This document shows, piece after piece, positions 34,764-46,040 of a stretch of DNA of 64,000 nucleotides. The stretch covers positions 1,116,001 to 1,180,000 of the forward strand of contig JBLDXI010000034.1 in assembly GCA_047495785.1 (NCBI GenBank), read 5' to 3'. Positions within the stretch are counted from its first letter, which is position 1. Each line of letters starts with the position of its first letter. The notes beneath the pieces are model-generated. The model did not search any database and had not been told where the DNA came from. It was given only the letters and a program-made list of their open reading frames with translations. A program made the position numbers and the translations under genes. The stretch comes from Lepidodermella squamata (taxonomy: Eukaryota; Gastrotricha).

Positions 34764-36455
34764 ATGGAAGCCGTTAACGAGTCAAAATGTTTGAACTGGT
34801 GGAATTCGTTCAAGTCCTACTGCGGAGCCTCTTCAAACATAATGCTAGGGGTTAGTTGCTTCTAACATCATCAATCGATTTTCTCATTTTTTTCTGTTAG
34901 CTCTTCTCTATGGGATACCTCGGATTCTGTAAGTTCCATTTCAACTATGGAGTATTAGGAATTTTTAAGGATTTTTTCTTTTTAGCTGGTTTTCTAGTCG
35001 CGAACGATTACCAGCTTATCTATGATTTTTCGTTCACATTTTACGAGAGCAATTACTTGATTATCGATTTGGTCGTTACCTTTTCCTTGGTCCTCGCAAT
35101 CCTCGGCGTAATTTCAGCCTTGATTTTTCCGTTTTTTATGTTCCACGAGATGCATTCGCTACTATCTATCATCCATTACTCAATCATGCTGTTTTTGACC
35201 CTTGAATACTGGAGTTTGGCGATTGTAGCGATCTTCAAGCCTCAATTACTGCCACTAGAGCACACTTTGAACAAAGAAGCTGCCGGAATTTACGGCTTCT
35301 GGCCATCGCAATTGCTGAGAGTCGCAAACATGGAGTACGGCTGTTGCGGGGTCTACGATTTACCCCAGGGATGTGATCAACGCTACCCTGGCGAGAATCT
35401 AACTTCCTGCTTAGCTGGAAGCTTACTTTGCCAGAAAGGATGCTTAACAATCATTGACGAGAAAATGTTTGGCGGCTATCATCTCCTGGTCTATGTAATT
35501 CTATGGCTTCTGGCAATAACTTCAGTGAGTTCTTCCATTTTTCAACCACTGAAAGATGTTAAATTCGAATGTTTCAGGTTTTTGCTATAATATGGCGACC
35601 AAATGCGGATAAAATTTCGTTCATGTATGGCTGCGCCGGTGTTACTGTGGTATTTATTTCAAAATTCCTATCCCTTTGGAGTCTACATAATGTTGCCATA
35701 GATGTTCGGAATATTCTACGTCTGCTTGGGTGGAGGAATGATAGATACAAAATTCGGGATAATCAGAGAGTATGTGCCAACGTTTGTGGACGAGAATCGA
35801 TTGAGACTTCAAGGAATAGCCGCGGCCTTACTTCTTTACGGACTTTTCAATATCATTTACGGACTAGCATCAGCCGCAAAAATTTACTACGAAGGCGATA
35901 CTGCTAAGGAAAGGCTGGCTAATCGATTGGTTGGTTTGATTTATTCTTCTTTCGCATTTATTACTTCCAAAATTTTAAGATGCTCGTTTTTCTCGTAATA
36001 ATTCTCATAGTTGCCTGGTCTGCTGTGATACTATACAGCGTTGATCTGGGTAAATCTTCGTTAGAAGACACACTGAAACGGGAAGTCACCCAGAATACAA
36101 CAGATGGACTACTGGTTTATGCGAACAAAAGGTTCCAATGCTGTGGAATTCATAGTGAGACGAACGGGACTTGCCCACAAACTTATGAGGGCTTCAACTG
36201 CACGGTAGGCACCCAGTCTTGTAGCTACGGATGCTTGGACGTACTCTGGAAGGACCGATTCTACCCGTTTCAGTCAATGTGTGGGGCCTGGTTACTTGTT
36301 AACGCCCTTGGAGTAGTAAGTTGAATTTGTCATAATTATTTCGTATTACTTAAATTCATTCTACCCCACAGACTCTCATTATGATAGCAGTGTTTATTGT
36401 TCCCATGGTTTGCAATAGATTCAAAAAACAAGAAAGTTACATTCCTATTTCTTGA
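34764..36455 (+). CDS. Double tetraspanin 3
   Basis: Seven exons: 34764-34850, 34901-34928 (a 28-nt microexon), 34986-35524, 35578-35649, 35702-35929, 35980-36315 and 36372-36455; 457 aa. It has the same two-module plan, with YGCCGVYDLPQGCDQRYPG and FQCCGIHSETNGTCPQTYEG. The exon structure equals that of the minus-strand gene at 61100-62856 (28-, 228- and 336-nt exons) rather than that of its two neighbours, so there are two subfamilies. The donor after the 72-nt exon is the least certain junction. AATAAA at 36480. Confidence 0.85.
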
Positions 36456-36913
36456 TAAGGTAAAAAGGCTTTCGTCGTCAATAAAACATAGTTTTGTGAG
36501 TCTTTGAAACTTGAATTCCGGATTGTATTGCATGCTGAGTGCACCGGGCGCTGATTTTACGCACAGAAGAAGTGGCCTACGCCTGCGTGGTGTCTCCTAT
36601 ATCAGGTTGCTTCGATGCATTTCGAGTTGTCTACAAAGAATAATCTGAAACGTCTGAAATTATCGATGCTACAATTAAAACGCCCAAACAGCAAACAGTT
36701 TTGCATAAAAGAATGCACGACGTCGCACGTTGGAGAATGGGCGTTTCCTCTTACCTCTGCAAAGTCCGATGATCGCTGCCCTCATGCTTCAACAGAGTGC
36801 TTTGAAGTTCCTAGCACTCTTAAAGCCATCTGTTCACGAAGAAAAATAGATCAAAAACATTCCTATCTGTAAATAAAAGGCAGCCAGACAGTTCAACATC
36901 TATCATATTAATC

Positions 36914-38185
36914 ATGAATAAATCGCAGCCCAAGTTGCCAATAGCTCAGATAATAAACAGTGGTTGGCTGCTAGCCAACTTTTCAGAGCAAGGCTACGGC
37001 CACGCTAAGGAGTATTACATCGGCTATAGCCACGATTTGACATCAACAAGTATGGCAGACCGATTAGGATTCCCAATTGCGTCAGGCCTATTGACTCTAG
37101 CCCTGATTCCAACCTGCATCTTCAATTTGATTACGTTATACCGACGTGGAGTGAAGCGCGATTTCCTAATGCTGGCCATCTTTCTTCACATACGGAGTAT
37201 TCTATTTGCGGTTGTCACAACCTTGCTGTTTTCGGGCTCTGCGAGAACAGGAAGCTGGGACTGGCCTGAATGGACCTGCGGGACATTATTCGTCTTAGCT
37301 TGGATAACAGGTATGTATGGCACTAACATCGAATCTCTGATATCATACGAACGTCGAATGTGTTTGTCTTCGAAATCAATCAACTACCGAGCGAATAGAG
37401 CTAAAATTCTTGGAATAGCTCTAGCCCAGCTCCTGTTATGTACTTTTATGAGTCTCGCCTTTCTGATATGGCCATTTAATACAATGCAGGTCAAGAAGGT
37501 GCTAGTTATAGGCTACAACAATAATCAACCAGTAGCTCTATGCTCCAGCTGGGATTTCAATTTCATCAACGATTTCGACACATCATTCCTCATGATACTA
37601 TACTACGGTTCAAACTACAGCATCGCCATTCCATTCCTTGGTTACAATTACTGGATAGCGTTCAAAAGCATAGCTAACCTTCGAACTGGCCGTACCGGCA
37701 GAAGTAAAAACAGGACAGGCACAGGAAGATCCAATCATACGAACAATTCGAACAATTCGAACATTACGAACAAAACAGCGAAAAGTGTTCGAACGCAAGA
37801 CTCGCAACGCCGTGAAATTTATCTGATGAAGTTGTCGGTACTTATGTTCGTCGTTTTTATCATCACCTTTTTGCCAGCTTTCTGGTCCACGTAAGCTAAT
37901 TCCCCTATTTGCCATCTACTCCTAGGTAATCCTAATTTTTCTGCCATTTGTAGATTGGCCGTGGCAACTTGGAGTTTCGGTTCTTACCACATCGAAGTTG
38001 CTTGGATTCGCAAGTTCTCACTATGCGTTGTGATATCCGGATCTCTTATATCAGCGATCCTCCAATCTATATCGCCCGTACATCTCGAGATATGGTTCGA
38101 CAAATTTGGCAAATGGTGGAATTGGCTGCGAAGCAATAACAGGCGCGTGCACATCGTAGTCACGGATCAGCCCGGTTTGAGCTGA
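36914..38185 (+). CDS. Rhodopsin-like GPCR A
   Basis: Two exons, 36914-37890 and 37954-38185; 402 aa. The extracellular N-terminus holds NFSEQGYGH, a possible glycosylation site. Helix 1 is at ~55-78 and helix 2 at ~87-110. W-x-W-P-x-W-T-C leads into helix 3, which ends in ERR in place of the usual DRY. An extracellular loop 2 cysteine (ALCSSWDF) pairs with it. Helix 5 is followed by a long Asn/Thr-rich third loop. Helix 6 ends FLPAFW, and helix 7 is encoded by exon 2. The classical NPxxY motif is not evident. The near copy at 50795 shows that the gene has duplicated. Ligand unknown. Confidence 0.8.
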
Positions 38186-39011
38186 TTTGTCAACTTGTTT
38201 GGAATTTGATGAGATTGCGCACAAAAAGAAGCTTTGTGAATCGGCACTGATGACAAATGGTCTGTCCTATAATCTAAAATTTAATCTTTGCTTTCTATAT
38301 AATTTTCTTTTCAATAATTTCAATTGATGTGAATCGAACGAGACTCTGCCCGTAACGATCGTTTCGAATAAATTCAATTGGGCTTTATGATATGTTATCA
38401 AGATTCCATGAAGTACAGAAAGAAGCTGCAAAGCCTTGAGGATGGAAACTTGCATGTTTTTATAATTCTCAGACAAGCGAGCAACGTTTTCCCGGAGAAA
38501 ACACAGCCAGGCGTCAACGAAAGCAGCCTGTGCTATAAGACGAATCTTCAAGCTCAGACAGCCTTTTCCATGGGTCAAATTCTCGTTTCCACTTTTCATT
38601 TATACTCGACAAAGTTGAATTGAGCACGCGCACCCGCCACCCGTTGCTTTTTAGAACGTCGAATTTTGAAATCATGGCTGTTCAGGTACATTCCCAGATG
38701 TCTGATATCAAACAAGCGTGTTGATGTGTCGGATATGGCTCAAATTCTACTCTTAGGCAAAAAAGTCTAAGTTGTCGCGGAAAAAGTTGCGAATCACTTC
38801 CTTAGAATGCATTCCGGAAATTCATCTTATCATCAGGCAGAAGCTCGTTGTCGAGCGTGCAATCGGCAATCACGTGGACCCAGTTCTGACGGCTGTCATC
38901 AAGCGGCTGGACACGGAGTTCAGGGAAGCCAAGCAGTAGTACGAGTTTAGGCGGGAGTTCCGGTCAACCTTAGACAAGTCGAGGCCCTCTCTGCCCAACT
39001 GTGCTACCGGG
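38186..39011. other. Left flank of the 1154-bp array
   Basis: The GPCR A 3' region comes first, with an AATAAA near 38366. From about 38790 comes retroelement-like sequence that runs into the array. No intact gene. Confidence 0.5.
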
Positions 39012-42000
39012 AGGCCTGGGTCCGTCTGCGCAACCGGCACCAGCTGCCTCGATCGAATGGTCCGATAAAGCTGCCTGATGGTTCGGTTCTTCTCCTCTCG
39101 ACTGTCCTTGCCGACGAGCTGCTCAGCCCCTTTGTGGCTCCGATGCACCCCTACTGGTCAATTACCACTTTCGGCTCCGTTGCGTTTGCCACTGCCGCTA
39201 AGACCCAGCTTCGATGTCTTGAAGACCCAGCTTCGATGTCTTGATGTGCTTCAAAACAATTGTCTCAGAGCTATTCTGCATGTCCGCCTGGACGACCGCG
39301 TCCGTGTTTCCACTCTGGAGCTTCGCTGTCGCTTGCACTCGGAGGCTTCATGACCATGGTTAAAAATTATTCCCTCAATTACATTGTTCAATCTGTTTCC
39401 TTCGAATTTTTATTAAGTTTGAAGGGACGAAATTATCGACAGCGTAAGGTTTATCGGTTACAGGTTACAGGGAATCGTTAAGGTGAAGAGGAACGCTAGT
39501 GTGAAAAGGTGAGAAGACAGAAATCGACTTGAATCACGGCGGAATAGGAGACCACGGAAAATGAATTATAGGCGGACGTAACATAAACAGAAGGAAGAAA
39601 CGGAAAGAACAGAGGGTAAAAGGAAGATTGTAGCGGAGAGGAGAAGGAGCATAGGGATATTAGGTCACGAAGACAGGGAGCGGGCCCGACGACAGGCGGC
39701 TATGGAGGACGAATACTGGCGACTTCACTGTCGTTGAGGGATGTAAGCGGACGCCTTCGATTTGCTCGCGAAGTGGCAGCACATGTCTCCAGGAATTCTC
39801 GGCTTAGCGGACTTGAAGGCTGGGCAGGCGACAGCGCCGCTCGAGATCGGTGATGCGAACGCGGTCAGCTAGGCGAACGTTGAGCATAGCACGCATGCAC
39901 TTGTTCTGGAGGACGTCGAGGCGGCGCAATTGCTGTTTTGCTGCTGACGAAAAGACGACAAATGGTGTATGAACAATGGTTGCTAAGGGCGGGCAACAAG
40001 TAAAGTTAGCGCACCGCTCATGCATTTTTTACTTTGCAACTTTTCACACATTCTCGCGTGTGCCATCGACGTGAGACAGTTGGATAGTGGACAGTTGGAT
40101 GATTTTTTGTACGTACACCACTATCCTCCTTGACGACACACCTAACAACGGAATACAGCCTGCATAGGCCTGGGTCCGTCTGCGCAACCGGCACCAGCTG
40201 CCTCGATCGAATGGTCCGATAAAGCTGCCTGATGGTTCGGTTCTTCTCCTCTCGACTGTCCTTGCCGACGAGCTGCTCAGCCCCTTTGTGGCTCCGATGC
40301 ACCCCTACTGGTCAATTACCACTTTCGGCTCCGTTGCGTTTGCCACTGCCGCTAAGACCCAGCTTCGATGTCTTGAAGACCCAGCTTCGATGTCTTGATG
40401 TGCTTCAAAACAATTGTCTCAGAGCTATTCTGCATGTCCGCCTGGACGACCGCGTCCGTGTTTCCACTCTGGAGCTTCGCTGTCGCTTGCACTCGGAGGC
40501 TTCATGACCATGGTTAAAAATTATTCCCTCAATTACATTGTTCAATCTGTTTCCTTCGAATTTTTATTAAGTTTGAAGGGACGAAATTATCGACAGCGTA
40601 AGGTTTATCGGTTACAGGTTACAGGGAATCGTTAAGGTGAAGAGGAACGCTAGTGTGAAAAGGTGAGAAGACAGAAATCGACTTGAATCACGGCGGAATA
40701 GGAGACCACGGAAAATGAATTATAGGCGGACGTAACATAAACAGAAGGAAGAAACGGAAAGAACAGAGGGTAAAAGGAAGATTGTAGCGGAGAGGAGAAG
40801 GAGCATAGGGATATTAGGTCACGAAGACAGGGAGCGGGCCCGACGACAGGCGGCTATGGAGGACGAATACTGGCGACTTCACTGTCGTTGAGGGATGTAA
40901 GCGGACGCCTTCGATTTGCTCGCGAAGTGGCAGCACATGTCTCCAGGAATTCTCGGCTTAGCGGACTTGAAGGCTGGGCAGGCGACAGCGCCGCTCGAGA
41001 TCGGTGATGCGAACGCGGTCAGCTAGGCGAACGTTGAGCATAGCACGCATGCACTTGTTCTGGAGGACGTCGAGGCGGCGCAATTGCTGTTTTGCTGCTG
41101 ACGAAAAGACGACAAATGGTGTATGAACAATGGTTGCTAAGGGCGGGCAACAAGTAAAGTTAGCGCACCGCTCATGCATTTTTTACTTTGCAACTTTTCA
41201 CACATTCTCGCGTGTGCCATCGACGTGAGACAGTTGGATAGTGGACAGTTGGATGATTTTTTGTACGTACACCACTATCCTCCTTGACGACACACCTAAC
41301 AACGGAATACAGCCTGCATAGGCCTGGGTCCGTCTGCGCAACCGGCACCAGCTGCCTCGATCGAATGGTCCGATAAAGCTGCCTGATGGTTCGGTTCTTC
41401 TCCTCTCGACTGTCCTTGCCGACGAGCTGCTCAGCCCCTTTGTGGCTCCGATGCACCCCTACTGGTCAATTACCACTTTCGGCTCCGTTGCGTTTGCCAC
41501 TGCCGCTAAGACCCAGCTTCGATGTCTTGAAGACCCAGCTTCGATGTCTTGATGTGCTTCAAAACAATTGTCTCAGAGCTATTCTGCATGTCCGCCTGGA
41601 CGACCGCGTCCGTGTTTCCACTCTGGAGCTTCGCTGTCGCTTGCACTCGGAGGCTTCATGACCATGGTTAAAAATTATTCCCTCAATTACATTGTTCAAT
41701 CTGTTTCCTTCGAATTTTTATTAAGTTTGAAGGGACGAAATTATCGACAGCGTAAGGTTTATCGGTTACAGGTTACAGGGAATCGTTAAGGTGAAGAGGA
41801 ACGCTAGTGTGAAAAGGTGAGAAGACAGAAATCGACTTGAATCACGGCGGAATAGGAGACCACGGAAAATGAATTATAGGCGGACGTAACATAAACAGAA
41901 GGAAGAAACGGAAAGAACAGAGGGTAAAAGGAAGATTGTAGCGGAGAGGAGAAGGAGCATAGGGATATTAGGTCACGAAGACAGGGAGCGGGCCCGACGA

Positions 42001-43627
42001 CAGGCGGCTATGGAGGACGAATACTGGCGACTTCACTGTCGTTGAGGGATGTAAGCGGACGCCTTCGATTTGCTCGCGAAGTGGCAGCACATGTCTCCAG
42101 GAATTCTCGGCTTAGCGGACTTGAAGGCTGGGCAGGCGACAGCGCCGCTCGAGATCGGTGATGCGAACGCGGTCAGCTAGGCGAACGTTGAGCATAGCAC
42201 GCATGCACTTGTTCTGGAGGACGTCGAGGCGGCGCAATTGCTGTTTTGCTGCTGACGAAAAGACGACAAATGGTGTATGAACAATGGTTGCTAAGGGCGG
42301 GCAACAAGTAAAGTTAGCGCACCGCTCATGCATTTTTTACTTTGCAACTTTTCACACATTCTCGCGTGTGCCATCGACGTGAGACAGTTGGATAGTGGAC
42401 AGTTGGATGATTTTTTGTACGTACACCACTATCCTCCTTGACGACACACCTAACAACGGAATACAGCCTGCATAGGCCTGGGTCCGTCTGCGCAACCGGC
42501 ACCAGCTGCCTCGATCGAATGGTCCGATAAAGCTGCCTGATGGTTCGGTTCTTCTCCTCTCGACTGTCCTTGCCGACGAGCTGCTCAGCCCCTTTGTGGC
42601 TCCGATGCACCCCTACTGGTCAATTACCACTTTCGGCTCCGTTGCGTTTGCCACTGCCGCTAAGACCCAGCTTCGATGTCTTGAAGACCCAGCTTCGATG
42701 TCTTGATGTGCTTCAAAACAATTGTCTCAGAGCTATTCTGCATGTCCGCCTGGACGACCGCGTCCGTGTTTCCACTCTGGAGCTTCGCTGTCGCTTGCAC
42801 TCGGAGGCTTCATGACCATGGTTAAAAATTATTCCCTCAATTACATTGTTCAATCTGTTTCCTTCGAATTTTTATTAAGTTTGAAGGGACGAAATTATCG
42901 ACAGCGTAAGGTTTATCGGTTACAGGTTACAGGGAATCGTTAAGGTGAAGAGGAACGCTAGTGTGAAAAGGTGAGAAGACAGAAATCGACTTGAATCACG
43001 GCGGAATAGGAGACCACGGAAAATGAATTATAGGCGGACGTAACATAAACAGAAGGAAGAAACGGAAAGAACAGAGGGTAAAAGGAAGATTGTAGCGGAG
43101 AGGAGAAGGAGCATAGGGATATTAGGTCACGAAGACAGGGAGCGGGCCCGACGACAGGCGGCTATGGAGGACGAATACTGGCGACTTCACTGTCGTTGAG
43201 GGATGTAAGCGGACGCCTTCGATTTGCTCGCGAAGTGGCAGCACATGTCTCCAGGAATTCTCGGCTTAGCGGACTTGAAGGCTGGGCAGGCGACAGCGCC
43301 GCTCGAGATCGGTGATGCGAACGCGGTCAGCTAGGCGAACGTTGAGCATAGCACGCATGCACTTGTTCTGGAGGACGTCGAGGCGGCGCAATTGCTGTTT
43401 TGCTGCTGACGAAAAGACGACAAATGGTGTATGAACAATGGTTGCTAAGGGCGGGCAACAAGTAAAGTTAGCGCACCGCTCATGCATTTTTTACTTTGCA
43501 ACTTTTCACACATTCTCGCGTGTGCCATCGACGTGAGACAGTTGGATAGTGGACAGTTGGATGATTTTTTGTACGTACACCACTATCCTCCTTGACGACA
43601 CACCTAACAACGGAATACAGCCTGCAT
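39012..43627. repeat. Four exact tandem copies of a 1154-bp unit
   Basis: Units are 39012-40165, 40166-41319, 41320-42473 and 42474-43627, with no partial copy at either end and no difference noticed by eye. Each unit carries two remnants of the same LINE region after the reverse transcriptase, in opposite orientation. The plus strand has LRCLDVLQNNCLRAILHV and the minus strand LRRLDVLQNKCMRAMLNV, so the unit can fold back on itself. Inside the unit a 22-bp stretch (AGACCCAGCTTCGATGTCTT..) is itself doubled. The open frames recur only because the unit recurs; I do not consider them genes. Confidence 0.95.
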
Positions 43628-44161
43628 CGGTTTTAACTGTGACTACACAGCTATCCTTCTTTAGGTAACCCACCATCCTCCTTGACGACCGACAGACCGA
43701 CAGACGGACCGGCCGAACACGACCTACGACAACGGAGTTCCCCGTCATATCATGCGCGGCCTGACATCTTCTTACACATTGAATTAAGGATTGACAAGAA
43801 CCTGCTCAACATCTTGCTCTTACTTCTGTTAACAGCTATCGTCTGCTATCGACCGTGCTGAGGCGGACGTATGCCTGTCACTAATACAATTCATTGTGTT
43901 CACTTTGATGAACCTGCGCGACTGGCAGACCGTCAAAACAGCGTAGTCACGAAACAGCGAAAGCGACGAAAAAGCGAAATTACCACTTGCGACGGAGCAG
44001 AGTGCGACGGAACAGCGATTAGGGCTAAACGCGACGTAACAGCGTTAAAAAGTATTATTTATACGTGGAACGCGACAAAACAGCGAAAACTAAACAGCGA
44101 CTAAACAGCTGAGGGCATACGGTCGCGATTCGCAGATTTTTTTTCAGAGCCAGGATGTGCT
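43628..44161. other. Right flank of the array
   Basis: Begins with a diverged echo of the unit's end (CATCCTCCTTGACGAC near 43673). A stretch with many short GCGACGAAACAGCG-like motifs follows (43940-44110). The open frame at 43871 follows this low-complexity pattern and is not convincing. Confidence 0.5.
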
Positions 44162-44325
44162 TCACCTCCTGAGGGTAGCTCCGCTTGAACGTTGAAACAG
44201 ACGCGATTCGCATAAATCTTGTTCGCGCTTGAAAAAGTCGATGATTTCGTAAGGCGAAGGATGAGGCTTGTCACAGAAGTCTTGGAATGCTTTATGCCAA
44301 ACCTCGGCTTCATTGTCCGTTAGAG
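44162..44325 (-). pseudogene. MULE transposase C-terminal fragment
   Basis: The minus-strand frame reads EVWHKAFQDFCDKPHPSPYE then IIDFFKREQDLCESRL. This fits the C-terminal MULE pattern (N..EGWH..F.....HP..W.FI..L..EQ) as I know it. It is followed by QRSSGATLRR. Only this piece survives. Confidence 0.6.
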
Positions 44326-45690
44326 CAAGGCACAAACAAGCGCGGAGATAACAAGTCCAGGTTGGGTAACAAATCGAAGCCGGGGCCAGGCGGACTGGGT
44401 AACAAATCCCGTATGAATGACTCATCGACCACGCTGGGTGACGTGGACAGCGCCAGGGGCGATTGCGGTTGTAAATACCTCGCATCTTTGGCATTATTAG
44501 CCTCGCTAGCAACGGCTTATTCCCTTCGGGCGACCACGACCGGGCATTTGTTAACAATTTAACAAGTTAACAATTAAAAATGTATTTAGAAGCAATGAGT
44601 TACTGGGCAGCCACCTTAAATTTCAGCTCAATATGACGAGGAGCGCCACCTGTTGTCTTCTTTTATTATATTCTAATAAATATTAAAACACGTGCCGCTG
44701 TTTTCGGTGATCGCGCTGTTTCGTCGCGTTCGCGCGCATTCAATGTTACATATGGAATATTTCGAATATCTTGCTTGCTGTCAACAACGAGACCGTCGGT
44801 GGCCGACGCCTGTTCGCAGCAAATAATCGTGAAAGTGAAGCTGATTAAAGCACCGGGCCAAATCCAGAACTCAGGGAAATATAACGTAGCTCTCATCGCC
44901 CTTTTGAGGAATTGGACTATTCGATGTTGGCTGCAATATTTTCAAATACTCGGACTGACTCCCTACTCCCTCTTGGCACAGTATCAAATTGAAAATGGGT
45001 AACTAAGGTATTGAATTTGGATTTTTTCCAAATTGAAAACCATGACCTCACACTCATTTTCGGATCAAACAAAAAATATTGCCGTGTCGGTCATAGTCCC
45101 ATTGATCGTTTCGCCAGTTTCCGTAAATTTCTGATGTAAAATGATAGACAAACACCTAACTGGTCGAATTCGGCCTATTAGCCCCGAATTGTTATGAGCG
45201 GATGCAGCAGTTTTTAGCTTCGCAAGGAAAAGCTGAAACGGCTGACTTTCGAAAACTGACTTAATATGTCTGTTTTCGGTCCAATTTAGTTGGTGGAAGA
45301 CCTTGGGGCATTCAGAGAGTTAGCTGGTACGAAAGAATTCCAAGTTGAAACCCATCACGACATTTATTGGAGGGCTTAAAAGTTCATGCTGAAATCAGCC
45401 GATATGTAGGCCGAATTCGACCACTTTTCGCACAGCTTTAAAAGTGATAGATGCGAACAAATGGGTTTCATCGTGATCAGGACCCCCAAGAACCCCTAAA
45501 CTTGTTTTCAAATACTTTTTATACCCCAGGTAAATAATTTGGCGTTGAAAGTGTTAAACATCCACCAATACACAAACTCAGAAACCCCTCTTTGATCTTT
45601 TTTCGTAGAGGAATTATTCGTCACATCGCTTAACTATTTCCGAAATGATCCAAATTTCAATGCTGCTGTCATAAAATATTTACTCTCTCG

Positions 45691-45723
<33 letters not shown>

Positions 45724-45939
45724 TCTCTCTCTCAAGGTTTATTTGCCACAAAAGCGGGAGCTACGGTTGAAAAGTTACACAAGAATCAATTATACAACAA
45801 ATTGACTCGTTCATTATTTATTAGTCTATTCAAAAGTTATTCCCTTGATCTAGAATTGATTGTTTTCACCACCAATAACGCGAGCTAGGCCTGTTACATA
45901 CCCGGCAAGTCAATACCCTAACCCCTATCATAAAATTCA
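44326..45939. other. Non-coding DNA with a CT microsatellite
   Basis: No gene recognised. Short open frames near 44287-45002 have no domain features. A pure CT tract lies at 45683-45733. Confidence 0.55.
45683..45733. repeat. (CT)n microsatellite
   Basis: About 25 CT units with two single interruptions. Confidence 0.9.
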
Positions 45940-46020
45940 TATGAACAATGGTTGCTAAGGGCGGGCTACAAGTAAAGTTAGCGCACCGCACCTGCATTTT
46001 TTACTTTGCAACTTTTCACA
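45940..46020. repeat. Isolated 81-bp copy of part of the 1154-bp unit
   Basis: Matches the unit segment at 39969-40049 (and its repeats) with only a few changes: GAACAATGGTTGCTAAGGGC, AAGTAAAGTTAGCGCACCGC and TTTTTTACTTTGCAACTTTT are shared. It ends 20 bp before the start codon of the EGF-LamG gene, so it probably covers that gene's promoter or 5' leader. Confidence 0.85.
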
Positions 46021-46040
46021 TTGCATGAGGCGAAAACAAC

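Noticed and set aside
39078-43487. Repeated 73-94-aa open frames on both strands of the array, as a gene family
   Set aside because: They recur only because the 1154-bp unit recurs, overlap each other on both strands, and decode to LINE-tail remnants with no start context or exon structure.
39012-43627. CRISPR-like or satellite array
   Set aside because: Units are 1154 bp, directly adjacent with no spacers, and this is a eukaryotic genome. Four copies is too few to call it a satellite.
43871-44104. 77-codon plus-strand frame
   Set aside because: Its sequence follows a short degenerate GCGACGAAACAGCG pattern; nothing protein-like is visible.
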